A stretch of DNA of 64,000 nt from a bacterium 0.1xD8-71 (GCA_003612405.1 RAYR01000025.1:1-64000), one strand, 5' to 3'; positions 17,210-26,555 are shown, numbered from the stretch's first letter. Notes: generated by a model from the letters alone, not told the origin. Numbers and translations are program-made.

Positions 17210-18136
17210 TCAGTCCTCCTTCTTCGTGCGGAACATCAGTACAATCTGACAGATTGCAACCACAAAAACCATCAGGAAAAGTACACATGCTATGGTGGTT
17301 CCCATACCCATGGCATTAACACTCACCTTTCCTCCAAGAGGGCTGTTCTCCCCAAAGGCCGTCCGGTAGAACATAAGTGCAAGTGTGTCCACGCTGCCGG
17401 AAATCCCGCCGCCGGAACCGCCAAGTATATAATTAAAATCAAAGATGGTCATGGAAATGATGTACGATGTCAATATCAGATTAAAAATCGTCCCTTTAAT
17501 CTGCGGAATCACAATATACCACAAACGCTTCCAGAATCCCGCGCCATCCACATAGGCACTCTCTATCATCTCTCCTGAAATCATCTTCATGGCACCGATA
17601 AAGTACACCATTCCCACACCCATACCAGCCCATGTCATCATAAACCAGATCACATAGATTCCGTATTCCGGAATCCCCATCCAGGGTCTGGCCAGATTCC
17701 CAAACCCTGTCTCCCGCAAAACCTTGTTGACAATTCCAAAGGATCCGTCAAATAATAATGTGAAAATAAACACGATGACGGGTGTGGAGATAAACTGGGG
17801 CGAAAACACCGCCACCTGGAAGAAGCTGCTTCCCCTGGCTTTTGAATGAATGGTATAGGCCATGATAATCTGTATCGGCATCATAATGATAACCGACAGG
17901 AAAAATATGGTCAGGCAGTTCTTCAAGGCATTGCCCAACTGACTCATCAGGTTCGAGTTGGTAAACAGATCTTTATAATTTTGCAGTCCCACATATTCCT
18001 TTGGCCCGTAACCGTTCCATTGGAAGAAACTGATATATCCTGCCGAGAGAATGGGATATACAACAAACACAGAATACACAATGATACCCGGCAGTAAAAA
18101 CATCAGATAGGGATTTTTGTTGAAAAATTTTCTCAT
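17210..18136 (-). CDS. carbohydrate ABC transporter permease, MalF type
   Basis: 308 residues, six helices, starting MRKFFNKNPYLMFLLPGIIV. The EAA motif is EMIESAYVDGAGFWKRLWYI (about residue 200). The ATG at 18136 is preferred over an upstream TTG because AGGAGGC is 9 bases before it. It follows the solute-binding protein gene by 38 bases. Together with the MalG-type partner it forms the translocation channel of a CUT1-type oligosaccharide importer in the cytoplasmic membrane. Confidence 0.9.
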   Translation of the reverse strand: MRKFFNKNPYLMFLLPGIIVYSVFVVYPILSAGYISFFQWNGYGPKEYVGLQNYKDLFTNSNLMSQLGNALKNCLTIFFLSVIIMMPIQIIMAYTIHSKARGSSFFQVAVFSPQFISTPVIVFIFTLLFDGSFGIVNKVLRETGFGNLARPWMGIPEYGIYVIWFMMTWAGMGVGMVYFIGAMKMISGEMIESAYVDGAGFWKRLWYIVIPQIKGTIFNLILTSYIISMTIFDFNYILGGSGGGISGSVDTLALMFYRTAFGENSPLGGKVSVNAMGMGTTIACVLFLMVFVVAICQIVLMFRTKKED

Positions 18137-18174
18137 AGTCAAACAGCCTCCTGAAAGCCTCGCTTCCTATCTGT

Positions 18175-19494
18175 CTATTTCTCAAGTTCCTGCCTGAAAA
18201 GATCCAGCGCTTCATCCACAGTGTACTCTCCTGTCATCAGCTTCGGAAGCACATCGTTGGTAAACAGATCTGCCGGCTGACTGTTTTCGTTGCCTGCAAA
18301 GGAGAGCACGCCAAACAAATTCTGCCCTATCACATCATATTCCGCAGCGGCCGCAATCACCGGATCGGTAATTGTAATCCCGTCCACGATCGGAATACTG
18401 GGTACATGATCAAACATGATCTGCTCCGCTTCCTCGCTGCTTAAGAAAGCAAGATACTTGCCCACCGCTTCCGGTTCTGTCGTCTTGGCGGACGCCGAAT
18501 AGGTCAGACTCTGACTGGGCCCCGTCTGGGAATAACCTTTTCCGTCCTTACCCGGAATCGGGAAACATCCCACGTTCATATTTTCATATAAACCTTTATT
18601 CCATGTTCCGTCTACAATCATGGCCCCCTGTCCGTTTGCAAAAGAAAGCTGTGCGCTGGCCATATCAGAAGCCGCATAATCTGTGCCAGCATATCCCGCA
18701 TCCAGAAATGCACGGTAATCTTCAAAGCACTCTCTCACGTTGGAATAATCGCTGATTTCAGCGCCTTCATTCCAGGTAACCATCTCACTTTCCATATAGG
18801 CAGGCGCCATAGCCCCGATCAGCCAGTAACGATCCAGCCATCCGTTGCCACCGTATGCCATGGGCAGTTCCCCGTTATCCTGCAATACCTTACATACATC
18901 AAGAAATTCATCCCATGTCTTCGGCACTGCAAGCTCATATTTGTCAAAGGTGTCCACATTATAAAAGACAACCGCATAGTCAAAAAATGCCGGCAGAGAA
19001 CAATAGATCACATCATCCACCGTCGCATAGTCATATGCATCCTCCGGGAAACGGGAGGTATCGGTGATATACTCATTCAGCGGAAGCAGATAGCCGTTGG
19101 CTGCCATCTCTGACATGGATGTATTTTTATTGCCCTGTGAGAAAAATACATCCGGAAGAGAATCGGTCTGAACCGCAACAGTCAGGGAGTCAAAACTGCC
19201 AGACCACTGATAGTTAATCTTGATACCGGGGTTCTGCTTCTCAAATGCCTCATTGATTTCGGCAAAAGCATCTGCATACAGAGCCTGCTGTCCTTCCTCG
19301 CCCCAGACAGTCAGTGTAACCTCTTTATCCTCTTTATCTTCTTTAACACTATTTTGGGTATTATCCTGGGTCTGTGCGGCAGAATCCGTCCCGGAAGCCG
19401 CCCCGCTGTCCGCTGCCGGCTTAGATCCACAAGCCATAAGAAGCGCTGTCAAGGTAACCGTAAGTGTCATCATTTTTATTTTTTTCATTTTCAT
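18175..19494 (-). CDS. extracellular solute-binding lipoprotein of sugar ABC importer
   Basis: 439 residues. A lipoprotein signal peptide (MKMKKIKMM, hydrophobic core, LLMACGSKP) places it on the outer face of the membrane, tethered at Cys22. A low-complexity linker precedes the family 1 binding-protein fold: LTVWGEEGQQAL, FEKQNPGIKINYQWSG, MAYGGNGWLDRYW, ANGQGAMIVDGTW, YLAFLSSEEAEQI. It captures the oligosaccharide for the two permeases. First gene of the operon, with AGGAG before ATG and a recognisable promoter about 210 bases upstream. Confidence 0.92.
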   Translation of the reverse strand: MKMKKIKMMTLTVTLTALLMACGSKPAADSGAASGTDSAAQTQDNTQNSVKEDKEDKEVTLTVWGEEGQQALYADAFAEINEAFEKQNPGIKINYQWSGSFDSLTVAVQTDSLPDVFFSQGNKNTSMSEMAANGYLLPLNEYITDTSRFPEDAYDYATVDDVIYCSLPAFFDYAVVFYNVDTFDKYELAVPKTWDEFLDVCKVLQDNGELPMAYGGNGWLDRYWLIGAMAPAYMESEMVTWNEGAEISDYSNVRECFEDYRAFLDAGYAGTDYAASDMASAQLSFANGQGAMIVDGTWNKGLYENMNVGCFPIPGKDGKGYSQTGPSQSLTYSASAKTTEPEAVGKYLAFLSSEEAEQIMFDHVPSIPIVDGITITDPVIAAAAEYDVIGQNLFGVLSFAGNENSQPADLFTNDVLPKLMTGEYTVDEALDLFRQELEK

Positions 19495-19707
19495 GTAAAA
19501 TTCTCCTTCCCAAAAGGTATTTACCTTTGTTTCTGTTGCTTACTATATAACTATTAAAAAGTTTTTTGGTTGACAGTTTACTCCTCCTTTCTTATTATTT
19601 CCACTCCTCCCTGTTTTATCATTTCACATATGTAATTCAGCATATTTATCATATTTCTTTCTTTTATAACCGGATATTTATGCGACATTCCATATGTTTG
19701 TGTAGTC

Positions 19708-19737
19708 AGTATACTATAGCATTGTCTATAAAGTCAA
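19708..19737 (-). promoter_or_regulatory. probable sigma-A promoter of the sugar operon
   Basis: On the minus strand TTGACT (19737-19732), an 18-base spacer, TATACT (19713-19708). The transcript would carry a leader of about 200 bases before the binding-protein gene; an operator for the nearby ROK repressor may lie there but none is obvious. This covers most of the 390-base gap at 19495-19888. Confidence 0.6.
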
Positions 19738-19828
19738 TCTCTTTTTAAATATTTCTTACAAAGTGGTTGACATTACCATGTTTTGTACATATCAAAGGAC
19801 GCCTGGACTGATTATGCTTAACAAAACA

Positions 19829-19859
19829 GGGCTGGCACAGTGTATTTCTGTGTCAGCCC
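19829..19859 (-). terminator. terminator of the ROK repressor / signalling operon
   Basis: Arms GGGCTGGCACAG and CTGTGTCAGCCC (one G-U pair), followed on the minus strand by TGTTTTGTT. It separates the 27.8-19.9 kb operon from the sugar operon. Confidence 0.7.
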
Positions 19860-19888
19860 CATTCTGAAATGCATTATAAAGTATTCTG

Positions 19889-21046
19889 TTATCTTCCCAA
19901 CTGATTTTCCATGGTAAGTGCAGATGTGCCGATAAAAGATGCATCACTCACAAAGGAAGACCCTTCCACCTCGATTTTGCGGCGATAGCTCCATTTCAGA
20001 CTTTCACTTTGCAGCCTCTCCCGCACATTGGATACAATATAATCCTTGGCCCCGTACAATTCTCCGCCGATAATCACACCCTCCATATCAAAAGCCGCCT
20101 GAAAATTTGAAATCGCCACATAAAGATACTCTGCCATCCGGTCTACCGCTCGCTGGGATATGGAGTCTGCCTCCAATATTCCGCCGGCCAGTTTCATCCA
20201 TGTTATCGAGTCATCCCCGCTCTGTTCACGGGCCCATTTCACGATCGCCGTTATGCTGCTGTATTGTTCCAGGCAGCCGCGCTGACCACAGGTACAGGGC
20301 AGTCCGTCCATCTGTACTATCGAATGGCCAATAATACCCGCGAGACCTGATGTGCCGGTAAAAAGCTTCCGGTTCAGGATAATACCGCCGCCGATTCCGG
20401 AAGAGATACCGATATACAGAAAGTTTCTCATGGAACTGTGGCGCCCATAATAAGCTTCCGCCAGGGCTGCCAGACACATGTCATTTTGCAGATAACAGGG
20501 AAGATGGTATCTTTCCTCCAGCAGACTGACAATGGACAGATTATGAATATTCCCAAAATCAGGGGGATTTAAGATTTCCCCTTCCTCAATAGAAAGAGGC
20601 CCCACACATGAGACCCCGATTCCCCAGAAATTCCTGCTCAGGGGATCCTGCATCATCATATCACATAAATAAAAGATGTTGTCCGTCAGAATCTGGTTGG
20701 TATCCACCTGCCGGAACGGAATATGCTCTGCGCGCAAAATCGTCCCTCTCGCATTTACGATACCCACCAGAAGCATTTCCCGATCAATGGATACCGCCAG
20801 CGTAAGCAGCGCATTGGGATTTAATTCCAGGAGCTTGGGCTTGCGCCCGCCGCTTGAGCTCAGCTCCCCGCACTCCCGCAGCACGCCCTGTTCCATGTAC
20901 TCATTGGCTATGGCCGTCACAGCCATCTTGCTCAAACCGGACAGCACGCTGAGTTCGTTGCGCGGCAAAGCGCCCTTTGTCGCAAGGGCCTTGAGAATGA
21001 CATATTTATTTTTGGTATTCATGTCATGGTGGTTTACACCCGTCAT
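19889..21046 (-). CDS. ROK family transcriptional repressor (NagC/XylR type)
   Basis: 385 residues. N-terminal winged helix: VILKALATKGALPRNELSVL then SGLSKMAVTAIANEYMEQG (residues 15-60). The C-terminal ROK domain has NDMCLAALAEAYYG, IGISSGIGGGIIL and the zinc motif GHSIVQMDGLPCTCGQRGC. It would bind DNA and release it on binding a sugar or sugar phosphate. Its ATG overlaps the HD-GYP stop as ATGA, with GGGAGG 10 bases upstream, so it is co-translated with the signalling operon. It also lies just upstream of the sugar operon on the same strand, the likeliest regulatory target. Confidence 0.88.
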   Translation of the reverse strand: MTGVNHHDMNTKNKYVILKALATKGALPRNELSVLSGLSKMAVTAIANEYMEQGVLRECGELSSSGGRKPKLLELNPNALLTLAVSIDREMLLVGIVNARGTILRAEHIPFRQVDTNQILTDNIFYLCDMMMQDPLSRNFWGIGVSCVGPLSIEEGEILNPPDFGNIHNLSIVSLLEERYHLPCYLQNDMCLAALAEAYYGRHSSMRNFLYIGISSGIGGGIILNRKLFTGTSGLAGIIGHSIVQMDGLPCTCGQRGCLEQYSSITAIVKWAREQSGDDSITWMKLAGGILEADSISQRAVDRMAEYLYVAISNFQAAFDMEGVIIGGELYGAKDYIVSNVRERLQSESLKWSYRRKIEVEGSSFVSDASFIGTSALTMENQLGR

Positions 21047-22515
21047 CCGCTGACTTCCTCCCTTTTAAGCGCCTCATCCAGCCATTCCACAAGTCTTAAA
21101 TCCACTTTTCCCCTCTGTGCCATATCCTTTAATATCTCAATCGCCTTTGGCCTTGAGATAGGTTCTTTATAGGGCCTGTCCGTAGCTACAAGCGCATCAT
21201 AAATGTCCACCACCGTAAGAAGCCTTGTTTCCAGATCCAGTTCATCACCCTTTAAGCTGTTGGGATAACCGCTTCCATCCAGATATTCATGATGGGCGCC
21301 CACCCACTTTGGCACCATGGAAAATCCTTTATAAAACTGCACTTTCTCCAGAATCCTGGCGGTCATGACCACATGATTCTCCATCTCCTTACGCTCCTGC
21401 ACTGTCAATGTCCCGCTTCGGATACTCAGACATTCCGTCTCTCTTTGTGTGAGATAAGAAAGGACTGTGCCATCCTCGCTCACATGCCGTTTCTTAGAAA
21501 GTCTCGCTATATGTTCACATGCCTCATCACTCACATGATCAATCACATTTATCTCATGAATAAATGCCAGCTCCGACTCCAGGTCTCTGTTGACAGCCTC
21601 AAACTCTTCTCTGGTTATTCTGCCCCGCAGCATATCAATCTCATACAACGCTTTCAGCAGTTTAAACCGGTTATCTACTTTCTCAATCTCCTTGTCCAGT
21701 CTGGTAGCCTTATTCATAATGCTTAAAGGCACTACCATCTTTCCGATATCATGGATGAGTGCTGCCAACATCAATTGTTCCTTCCTTGCAGGATCAAAGG
21801 TCTCTTTGCATTTACCTTCTTTATGTAATTCCACAATATAATCCGCCAGAAGACTGGCATATTTTTCCACATTTCTTGTGTGCAGGGCGTTGTATGGCGT
21901 CCTCTCCTCCAAGGCCGTTGTAAGAGCCTCCACAAAGGAATATATCTGCGTTTTAAGAGCCTCCACATAAGAAAGATTCGTCAGTTCAATGGCCGCAATG
22001 GATCCCAGCGCCCGGATAATAATCTCATACTCTTCATTAAAGGCGGTTACCTTCCCCTCTTCATCCATGGCATTAATCAACTGTAATACGCCGATCAGTT
22101 CATTCTCATTATTTGCAAGAGGCACCACCAGCTGCGACTGTGTACGATATCCGGTAAGATTATCATACTGTCTGGGCCCGGAGAAATCAAAACGGCTGCT
22201 GGCATACACATCCGGTATGTTCACCACTTCCTGATGAATCGCCGCATAGGAGCACACATTTTCCTCCTTCATGGGAACCGGCGGCAGATCAATCGGTTCT
22301 CCATCCATTCCCCGGCTTATGCCCTTGGAAAGTGTCTTCATAAACTTAAAGCGCAATTCGTCATTCTCATATAAATACAAGGTACTCGCATCACAGTTTG
22401 TGATTTCCATCCCCTTATCCAGAATGGTCATCAGCAGACGGTTTCTGTCCCTTTCCGTAGAAAGACGGATTCCAATATCCATTATCTTCTCAAAATCTTC
22501 ATGTTGCAAATGCAT
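21043..22515 (-). CDS. GAF-HD-GYP domain protein (putative cyclic-di-nucleotide phosphodiesterase)
   Basis: 490 residues from ATG 22515, two bases after the preceding stop and behind GAGGGAAGAG. A GAF domain occupies about residues 20-170 (CDASTLYLYE, QSQLVVPL, LIGVLQLINAMD). The HD-GYP domain follows: HTRNVEKYASLLA, ALIHDIGKMVVP (HD pair, about 257) and HHEYLDGSGYPNSLKGDEL (GYP signature, about 427). A helical insert of about 120 residues, partly coiled-coil, lies inside the domain. Key residues are intact, so phosphodiesterase activity is plausible. The GAF domain could sense the cyclic nucleotide made by the cyclase in the same operon. Confidence 0.88.
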   Translation of the reverse strand: MHLQHEDFEKIMDIGIRLSTERDRNRLLMTILDKGMEITNCDASTLYLYENDELRFKFMKTLSKGISRGMDGEPIDLPPVPMKEENVCSYAAIHQEVVNIPDVYASSRFDFSGPRQYDNLTGYRTQSQLVVPLANNENELIGVLQLINAMDEEGKVTAFNEEYEIIIRALGSIAAIELTNLSYVEALKTQIYSFVEALTTALEERTPYNALHTRNVEKYASLLADYIVELHKEGKCKETFDPARKEQLMLAALIHDIGKMVVPLSIMNKATRLDKEIEKVDNRFKLLKALYEIDMLRGRITREEFEAVNRDLESELAFIHEINVIDHVSDEACEHIARLSKKRHVSEDGTVLSYLTQRETECLSIRSGTLTVQERKEMENHVVMTARILEKVQFYKGFSMVPKWVGAHHEYLDGSGYPNSLKGDELDLETRLLTVVDIYDALVATDRPYKEPISRPKAIEILKDMAQRGKVDLRLVEWLDEALKREEVSG

Positions 22516-22516
22516 C

Positions 22517-23365
22517 CTACTCTTCCCTCTCTTTTTCCATTGGGTATATCCCATGGCGCTTCATATACAGAAGCGATTCCTTCTGTGCCTCGTAACCGCT
22601 TACCTCCACTAACACCGGTGCCTTTACCTGATACTTTCTGACCAACTGATCAAACTCTGTCCAGTCTGTCTGCCCTGCTCCCACTGCCAGGTGCAGATCA
22701 TTTTTCAGATCATTGTCATTGATGTGTATGTGCCGAATATAGGGAGCCAATGTCTCAATCCACTCCTGTCCGGAACACCCTGAAATCATGGCATGGGCAT
22801 AGTCCAGACAGATCCCGAAATTTCCCACATCCTTCATCTTCTCCGCCAGTCCTGCCAGAATATCCGGAGCTTCATCAAACATATTCTCCATATAGATCTG
22901 CTGTTCGGGATATTGGTTCGCCACTTCCGTAAAAAAGGAGGCATTTCTGTCACGCCAGTTTCTCAAATAACCCGGCGCACGAAATCCGGCAAGACGCCCC
23001 GTGTGAAACACAACACCCTTTAAACCCATCTTCTTTGCTATCTCCATGGACTGTCTCACACGCAATACGGAAACATCCCTGATCCTGGGATCATCGCTGT
23101 GTATTGTCACATCCAGAAAAGCACCGTGCATTGTATCCGTGGAGAAAGAATTTCTCCGAAATTCTATCTCCGAGAAAGGATTTCTCCGAGCAATCCCACC
23201 CCTGTACTTTGCATAGTCTGCGATGGCTTCGTCCTGTCTTTGGGAATCGTCCATCATATCCGCCATATAAAAATCATTATATTCAAAGGAGCATCCGTAC
23301 TCTGCTGCCAGAGCGCACATCCGCTCCATATCCTTCCTGTCAGGAACCAAATACAGTTTACTCAT
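22517..23365 (-). CDS. sugar phosphate isomerase/epimerase-like TIM barrel
   Basis: 282 residues from ATG 23365 (MSKLYLVPDRKDMERM), which overlaps the cyclase stop by 8 bases behind AGCAGGT. Motifs fit the xylose-isomerase-like/AP-endonuclease-2 barrel: HGAFLDVTIHSDDPRI, GVVFHTGRL, QQIYMENMFDE, NFGICLDYAHAM, IRHIHINDND and PVLVEVSGYE; Glu, Asp and His residues in these strands would bind a divalent metal. An unusual 17-residue insert, RRNPFSEIEFRRNSFST, precedes the MHGAFLDV strand and is encoded by a palindromic repeat. Substrate unknown. Confidence 0.82.
   Translation of the reverse strand: MSKLYLVPDRKDMERMCALAAEYGCSFEYNDFYMADMMDDSQRQDEAIADYAKYRGGIARRNPFSEIEFRRNSFSTDTMHGAFLDVTIHSDDPRIRDVSVLRVRQSMEIAKKMGLKGVVFHTGRLAGFRAPGYLRNWRDRNASFFTEVANQYPEQQIYMENMFDEAPDILAGLAEKMKDVGNFGICLDYAHAMISGCSGQEWIETLAPYIRHIHINDNDLKNDLHLAVGAGQTDWTEFDQLVRKYQVKAPVLVEVSGYEAQKESLLYMKRHGIYPMEKEREE
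23141..23190. repeat. palindromic direct repeat inside a coding sequence
   Basis: Two near-identical units, GAGAAAGAATTTCTCCGAA (23142-23160) and GAGAAAGGATTTCTCCGAG (23172-23190), each a small palindrome, spaced exactly 30 bases apart and therefore in phase with the reading frame. They are translated as RRNPFSEIEF and RRNSFS in the isomerase. Confidence 0.75.
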
Positions 23366-25175
23366 TTTTACCTGCTTTCTTAACCGTATCAACCTGATAG
23401 ACAAAGACCCCCTGGGTTTTTCCCTTCAAGGGTATCTCCCCGATGGGTGTCACTGTCACCCTGTCTTTTACCGCTTCATAGACTTCTCTGCTGATCAGAA
23501 TCTGACCGGGCCGCGCATTGCTCTCCAATCTGGCCGCCGTATTGACCGTATCTCCAATAGCTGTATAATCCATTCGGAAATCACAGCCAATGTTTCCCAC
23601 AACCGCATTGCCGCAATTAACGCCAATCCCAAATGACACACTCTTTCCATATCTTTTACGGAATTTCTCAGCAATTTCTTCCGCCCCTGCCTGCATATCC
23701 CAGGCAGTACAAACGGCACGGAATATATAATCATCCAGATCAAAAGGCGCATTAAAGACCGCCATGGTGGCATCCCCGACAAACTTGTCAAGGGTCCCGC
23801 CGTTATCAAAAATCGCCTGTGTAGTCAGTCCTAAATACTCATTCAGAATCTCCACCACTTCCTCCGGCCGCAGACTCTCCGACATGGTGGTAAAGCCCCT
23901 GATATCTACAAACAGCACCGCAATATGACGATTCTCCCCACCGATAACCAGTTCAAAATCCTTATCTTTACTGATCTTATCCACGACCTGTGGTGCCACG
24001 TACTGTTTAAATACATTAATAACCCGCCGTCTGCGCATAATCTCCGCCAGATATCTGCGTACCATCTGTACCAGATAAATCACCAGAAGACAGACTGGCA
24101 ACAGAACTGTAGGCACAATCCATCCGCCGGCATACATTACTTTGGCAACAATAACATCCAGAACGAACAACACTGCCAAAATCATGGTGGAATACAGCAT
24201 CCGGAGTTTTTCACTGCACACATAGAATACACCGCACAGCACTGCTGCTGCAAGTGCATACAAGAGCGGAGATACAGGAAGCTGTGTCCTGCCTTCTAAT
24301 AAGGCCTCAATAATGTTGGCATGTATTTCCACCCCATACATCTGGCTGTTATGGGCAATGGCCGGCATGTAAGAATCCTGCATCCCCACGGCATAAGCGC
24401 CCACCAGCACTATCGCATCCTGAAAGATTGCGGGATCCACGGTGCCATCCAGCACATCCGCCATGGAGACTACGCTATAGCCTCCCGCCTTACCAGAATA
24501 GGTGAAATAAAATCGGTTATTTCTTCCATAGACAACCGGAAATACTGCTTCTTCTCCCCTGCTTTCCTGATAGATCTTATATAACTGGGAAGAGAGACTG
24601 TATATTCTTGTTCCCTCATGATCCAGATAGGCCATTGCCTGCCGCACATAGCCGTCCGTATCCACAAAGGTATTGGCAAAACCGCACACCACTTCGCTCT
24701 TTAAACTGTCATAGGGTTCTATCACGTAATCCACATAATAAGGATTATAAATGATTCTGCCGTCTTCTCCTGTTTCGGGCTGCTCTTTAAAGGAAAAACT
24801 GATGGCAGCTACAACATTGCCCGCCTCCCCACAGACTTTAGCGAAAGAATCATCCGCCTCCCGGTCCGCCTCTTCACTGTAAATCACATCGAAGCCGATG
24901 ACCGCCGGACGCACATTATCTGCACCGTTTAACAAGGATACCAGTTTCGCCGGAATCTCTCTGCTCCAGGTATTGACAGGGCCGTATTGCTCCAGCGTTT
25001 TATCATCAATCCCTATGATATATATTTTTTTGTTGGTGACAGTCTCCCGCTGGTTCAGCCTGTCGGATATTCCCATGTCCCAATTGCCGGCCGTCCCGAA
25101 ATACAAAAATGCAAGAGATGTCAGAATAACGGCGGCGGTAACCGCCGCCGCTTTTATTCCGCTCAGATATTTCAT
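23358..25175 (-). CDS. CHASE2 domain class III adenylate/guanylate cyclase
   Basis: 605 residues. One N-terminal helix, an extracellular CHASE2 sensor (about 35-300; RETVTNKKIYIIGIDDKTLE, VIGFDVIYSEEAD, VLVGAYAVGMQDS), three helices (about 305-370), a short linker, then the cyclase domain: VLFVDIRGFTTMSE (first metal Asp), LDKFVGDATMAVFN (adenine-selecting Lys and second Asp), FGIGVNCGNAVVGNIG and YTAIGDTVNTAARLE (transition-state Asn and Arg). All catalytic residues look intact; the Lys favours ATP, so cAMP is the likeliest product. Downstream coupling to the isomerase and HD-GYP genes suggests one pathway. Confidence 0.9.
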   Translation of the reverse strand: MKYLSGIKAAAVTAAVILTSLAFLYFGTAGNWDMGISDRLNQRETVTNKKIYIIGIDDKTLEQYGPVNTWSREIPAKLVSLLNGADNVRPAVIGFDVIYSEEADREADDSFAKVCGEAGNVVAAISFSFKEQPETGEDGRIIYNPYYVDYVIEPYDSLKSEVVCGFANTFVDTDGYVRQAMAYLDHEGTRIYSLSSQLYKIYQESRGEEAVFPVVYGRNNRFYFTYSGKAGGYSVVSMADVLDGTVDPAIFQDAIVLVGAYAVGMQDSYMPAIAHNSQMYGVEIHANIIEALLEGRTQLPVSPLLYALAAAVLCGVFYVCSEKLRMLYSTMILAVLFVLDVIVAKVMYAGGWIVPTVLLPVCLLVIYLVQMVRRYLAEIMRRRRVINVFKQYVAPQVVDKISKDKDFELVIGGENRHIAVLFVDIRGFTTMSESLRPEEVVEILNEYLGLTTQAIFDNGGTLDKFVGDATMAVFNAPFDLDDYIFRAVCTAWDMQAGAEEIAEKFRKRYGKSVSFGIGVNCGNAVVGNIGCDFRMDYTAIGDTVNTAARLESNARPGQILISREVYEAVKDRVTVTPIGEIPLKGKTQGVFVYQVDTVKKAGKNE

Positions 25176-25211
25176 GACTTTCTATCTAATGTCCTTCTTC
25201 CTTCAATACTA

Positions 25212-26555
25212 TCAGTTCCATGTTATTGTCGTATCAGCCTGAATTATAGTGGCAAAATCAAAATCCCATGCTCCGGTTGTTTCCGGAATCAGCACAGGCT
25301 CCTCGACTGTTCCCCCGCTTACAACTGTCTGCGTTGCAAATACCTTACCATCATACACAAATGTCACTGTATAAACCACCGGCCGCTGGGGTTTATCCTT
25401 ATCCGGCTTATGGGGTTTATCTTTGTCAGGCTTATCCTTATACTCCTGATTATCTCCTGTAGCATCACCGCCAGAATTTTCTTCCTGGGAGCTGTCATCC
25501 CCTGTATTATCATTCACGGCTGCGCTGTTCACCTGCTCTGCCGCCTGCGGCTGTACCGCAACCAGCGCCGGCAGCTTTGCCTGTGGATTCTGTGCCGACT
25601 GATCCGCTGTACCCTGCGGTGATGCAACGCCCTGCGCCTCTCCGGCAGTTGCTGTCGATGCTTTCCGGTCTTTGCGTACATCTGCACTCGCATCAGCCTG
25701 TTTGTCCTCGTCCGCTTTCATGTCCGTATCATTCTGCAAAGCTTCATCCTGATCACTCGCTGCTGTCTGCTCTGCTTCCCTCTTTTCAGTCTTATCGCCG
25801 GCCTCCTTAGCTTTCTCCGCCAGCTTTGTCAAATCATCCGGCGATATACAGGTTAAGGTCTGCCCGCTCTCTGTCAGACTGATCAGATTCTGCACTGCCT
25901 GCCGGGGAAGTTCCTCATAGTCAATATCCCTGGGGCCATCCATGGTTCCGTCACTGTATACAATCAGTTCACTCCCCGCAGGAACCAGTACCTCTTCCCC
26001 ATAAGTTCCGTCCGGAAGAACCGGTTTTGTTCCGACCTTTCCCTGAAAACAGCACAGTTTCGTATTCTGCTCGCCATTCTCATCCGTGTATAATTCGACC
26101 CGGTAAATCGTTCCCCGGACAGCCATCACAGAATTCGGGGTAGATGTTTCGTACTGGGAACCCCCGCTCAGAGGATGTTGAATCTCATTGGTAATCGCTC
26201 CCTGTTCCAGACAGATTTTCGTCCTGGAATTCTCATCCGTTCCTTCCGCCTCAATGGAAAAGACTGTCTCTGCTTCCGCCATCACATACTTATCATCGTC
26301 CAGTTTCATGCGCATACTGCTATCCTGCGCCACACTGACACGATCACCGGATTCCAGATACAGATTTTCCGCCGCGTTCAAAGATCCTACATCTTCCCGT
26401 TCAATCACAGCGTTTCCTTCCACATCATAAACCATGATGGAACGGAATGTCTCTTCCCGGTTAAACAAAAGTACCACCACTGCCACAGCAATCACAGCCA
26501 CCGCGGCACAAACACAAATTATGATCTTCTTATCAAATATCTGCTTTTGCATCAT
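25212..26555 (-). CDS. FecR-domain membrane-anchored protein with C-terminal InlB-type repeat
   Basis: 447 residues. A single helix near residues 11-30 anchors it, with the rest outside. The FecR-like domain is about 38-185 (LESGDRVSVAQDSSMRMKLD, NSVMAVRGTIYRVEL). A low-complexity linker rich in Ala, Gln, Asp and Lys follows, ending in PDKDKPHKPDKDKPQRP, then a beta-grasp repeat YTVTFVYDGKVFATQTV like InlB B-repeats. FecR domains relay extracellular signals to membrane regulators, and FecR plus CHASE2-cyclase pairs occur in other phyla, so it may tune the adjacent cyclase. 33 bases separate it from the upstream gene. Confidence 0.82.
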   Translation of the reverse strand: MMQKQIFDKKIIICVCAAVAVIAVAVVVLLFNREETFRSIMVYDVEGNAVIEREDVGSLNAAENLYLESGDRVSVAQDSSMRMKLDDDKYVMAEAETVFSIEAEGTDENSRTKICLEQGAITNEIQHPLSGGSQYETSTPNSVMAVRGTIYRVELYTDENGEQNTKLCCFQGKVGTKPVLPDGTYGEEVLVPAGSELIVYSDGTMDGPRDIDYEELPRQAVQNLISLTESGQTLTCISPDDLTKLAEKAKEAGDKTEKREAEQTAASDQDEALQNDTDMKADEDKQADASADVRKDRKASTATAGEAQGVASPQGTADQSAQNPQAKLPALVAVQPQAAEQVNSAAVNDNTGDDSSQEENSGGDATGDNQEYKDKPDKDKPHKPDKDKPQRPVVYTVTFVYDGKVFATQTVVSGGTVEEPVLIPETTGAWDFDFATIIQADTTITWN

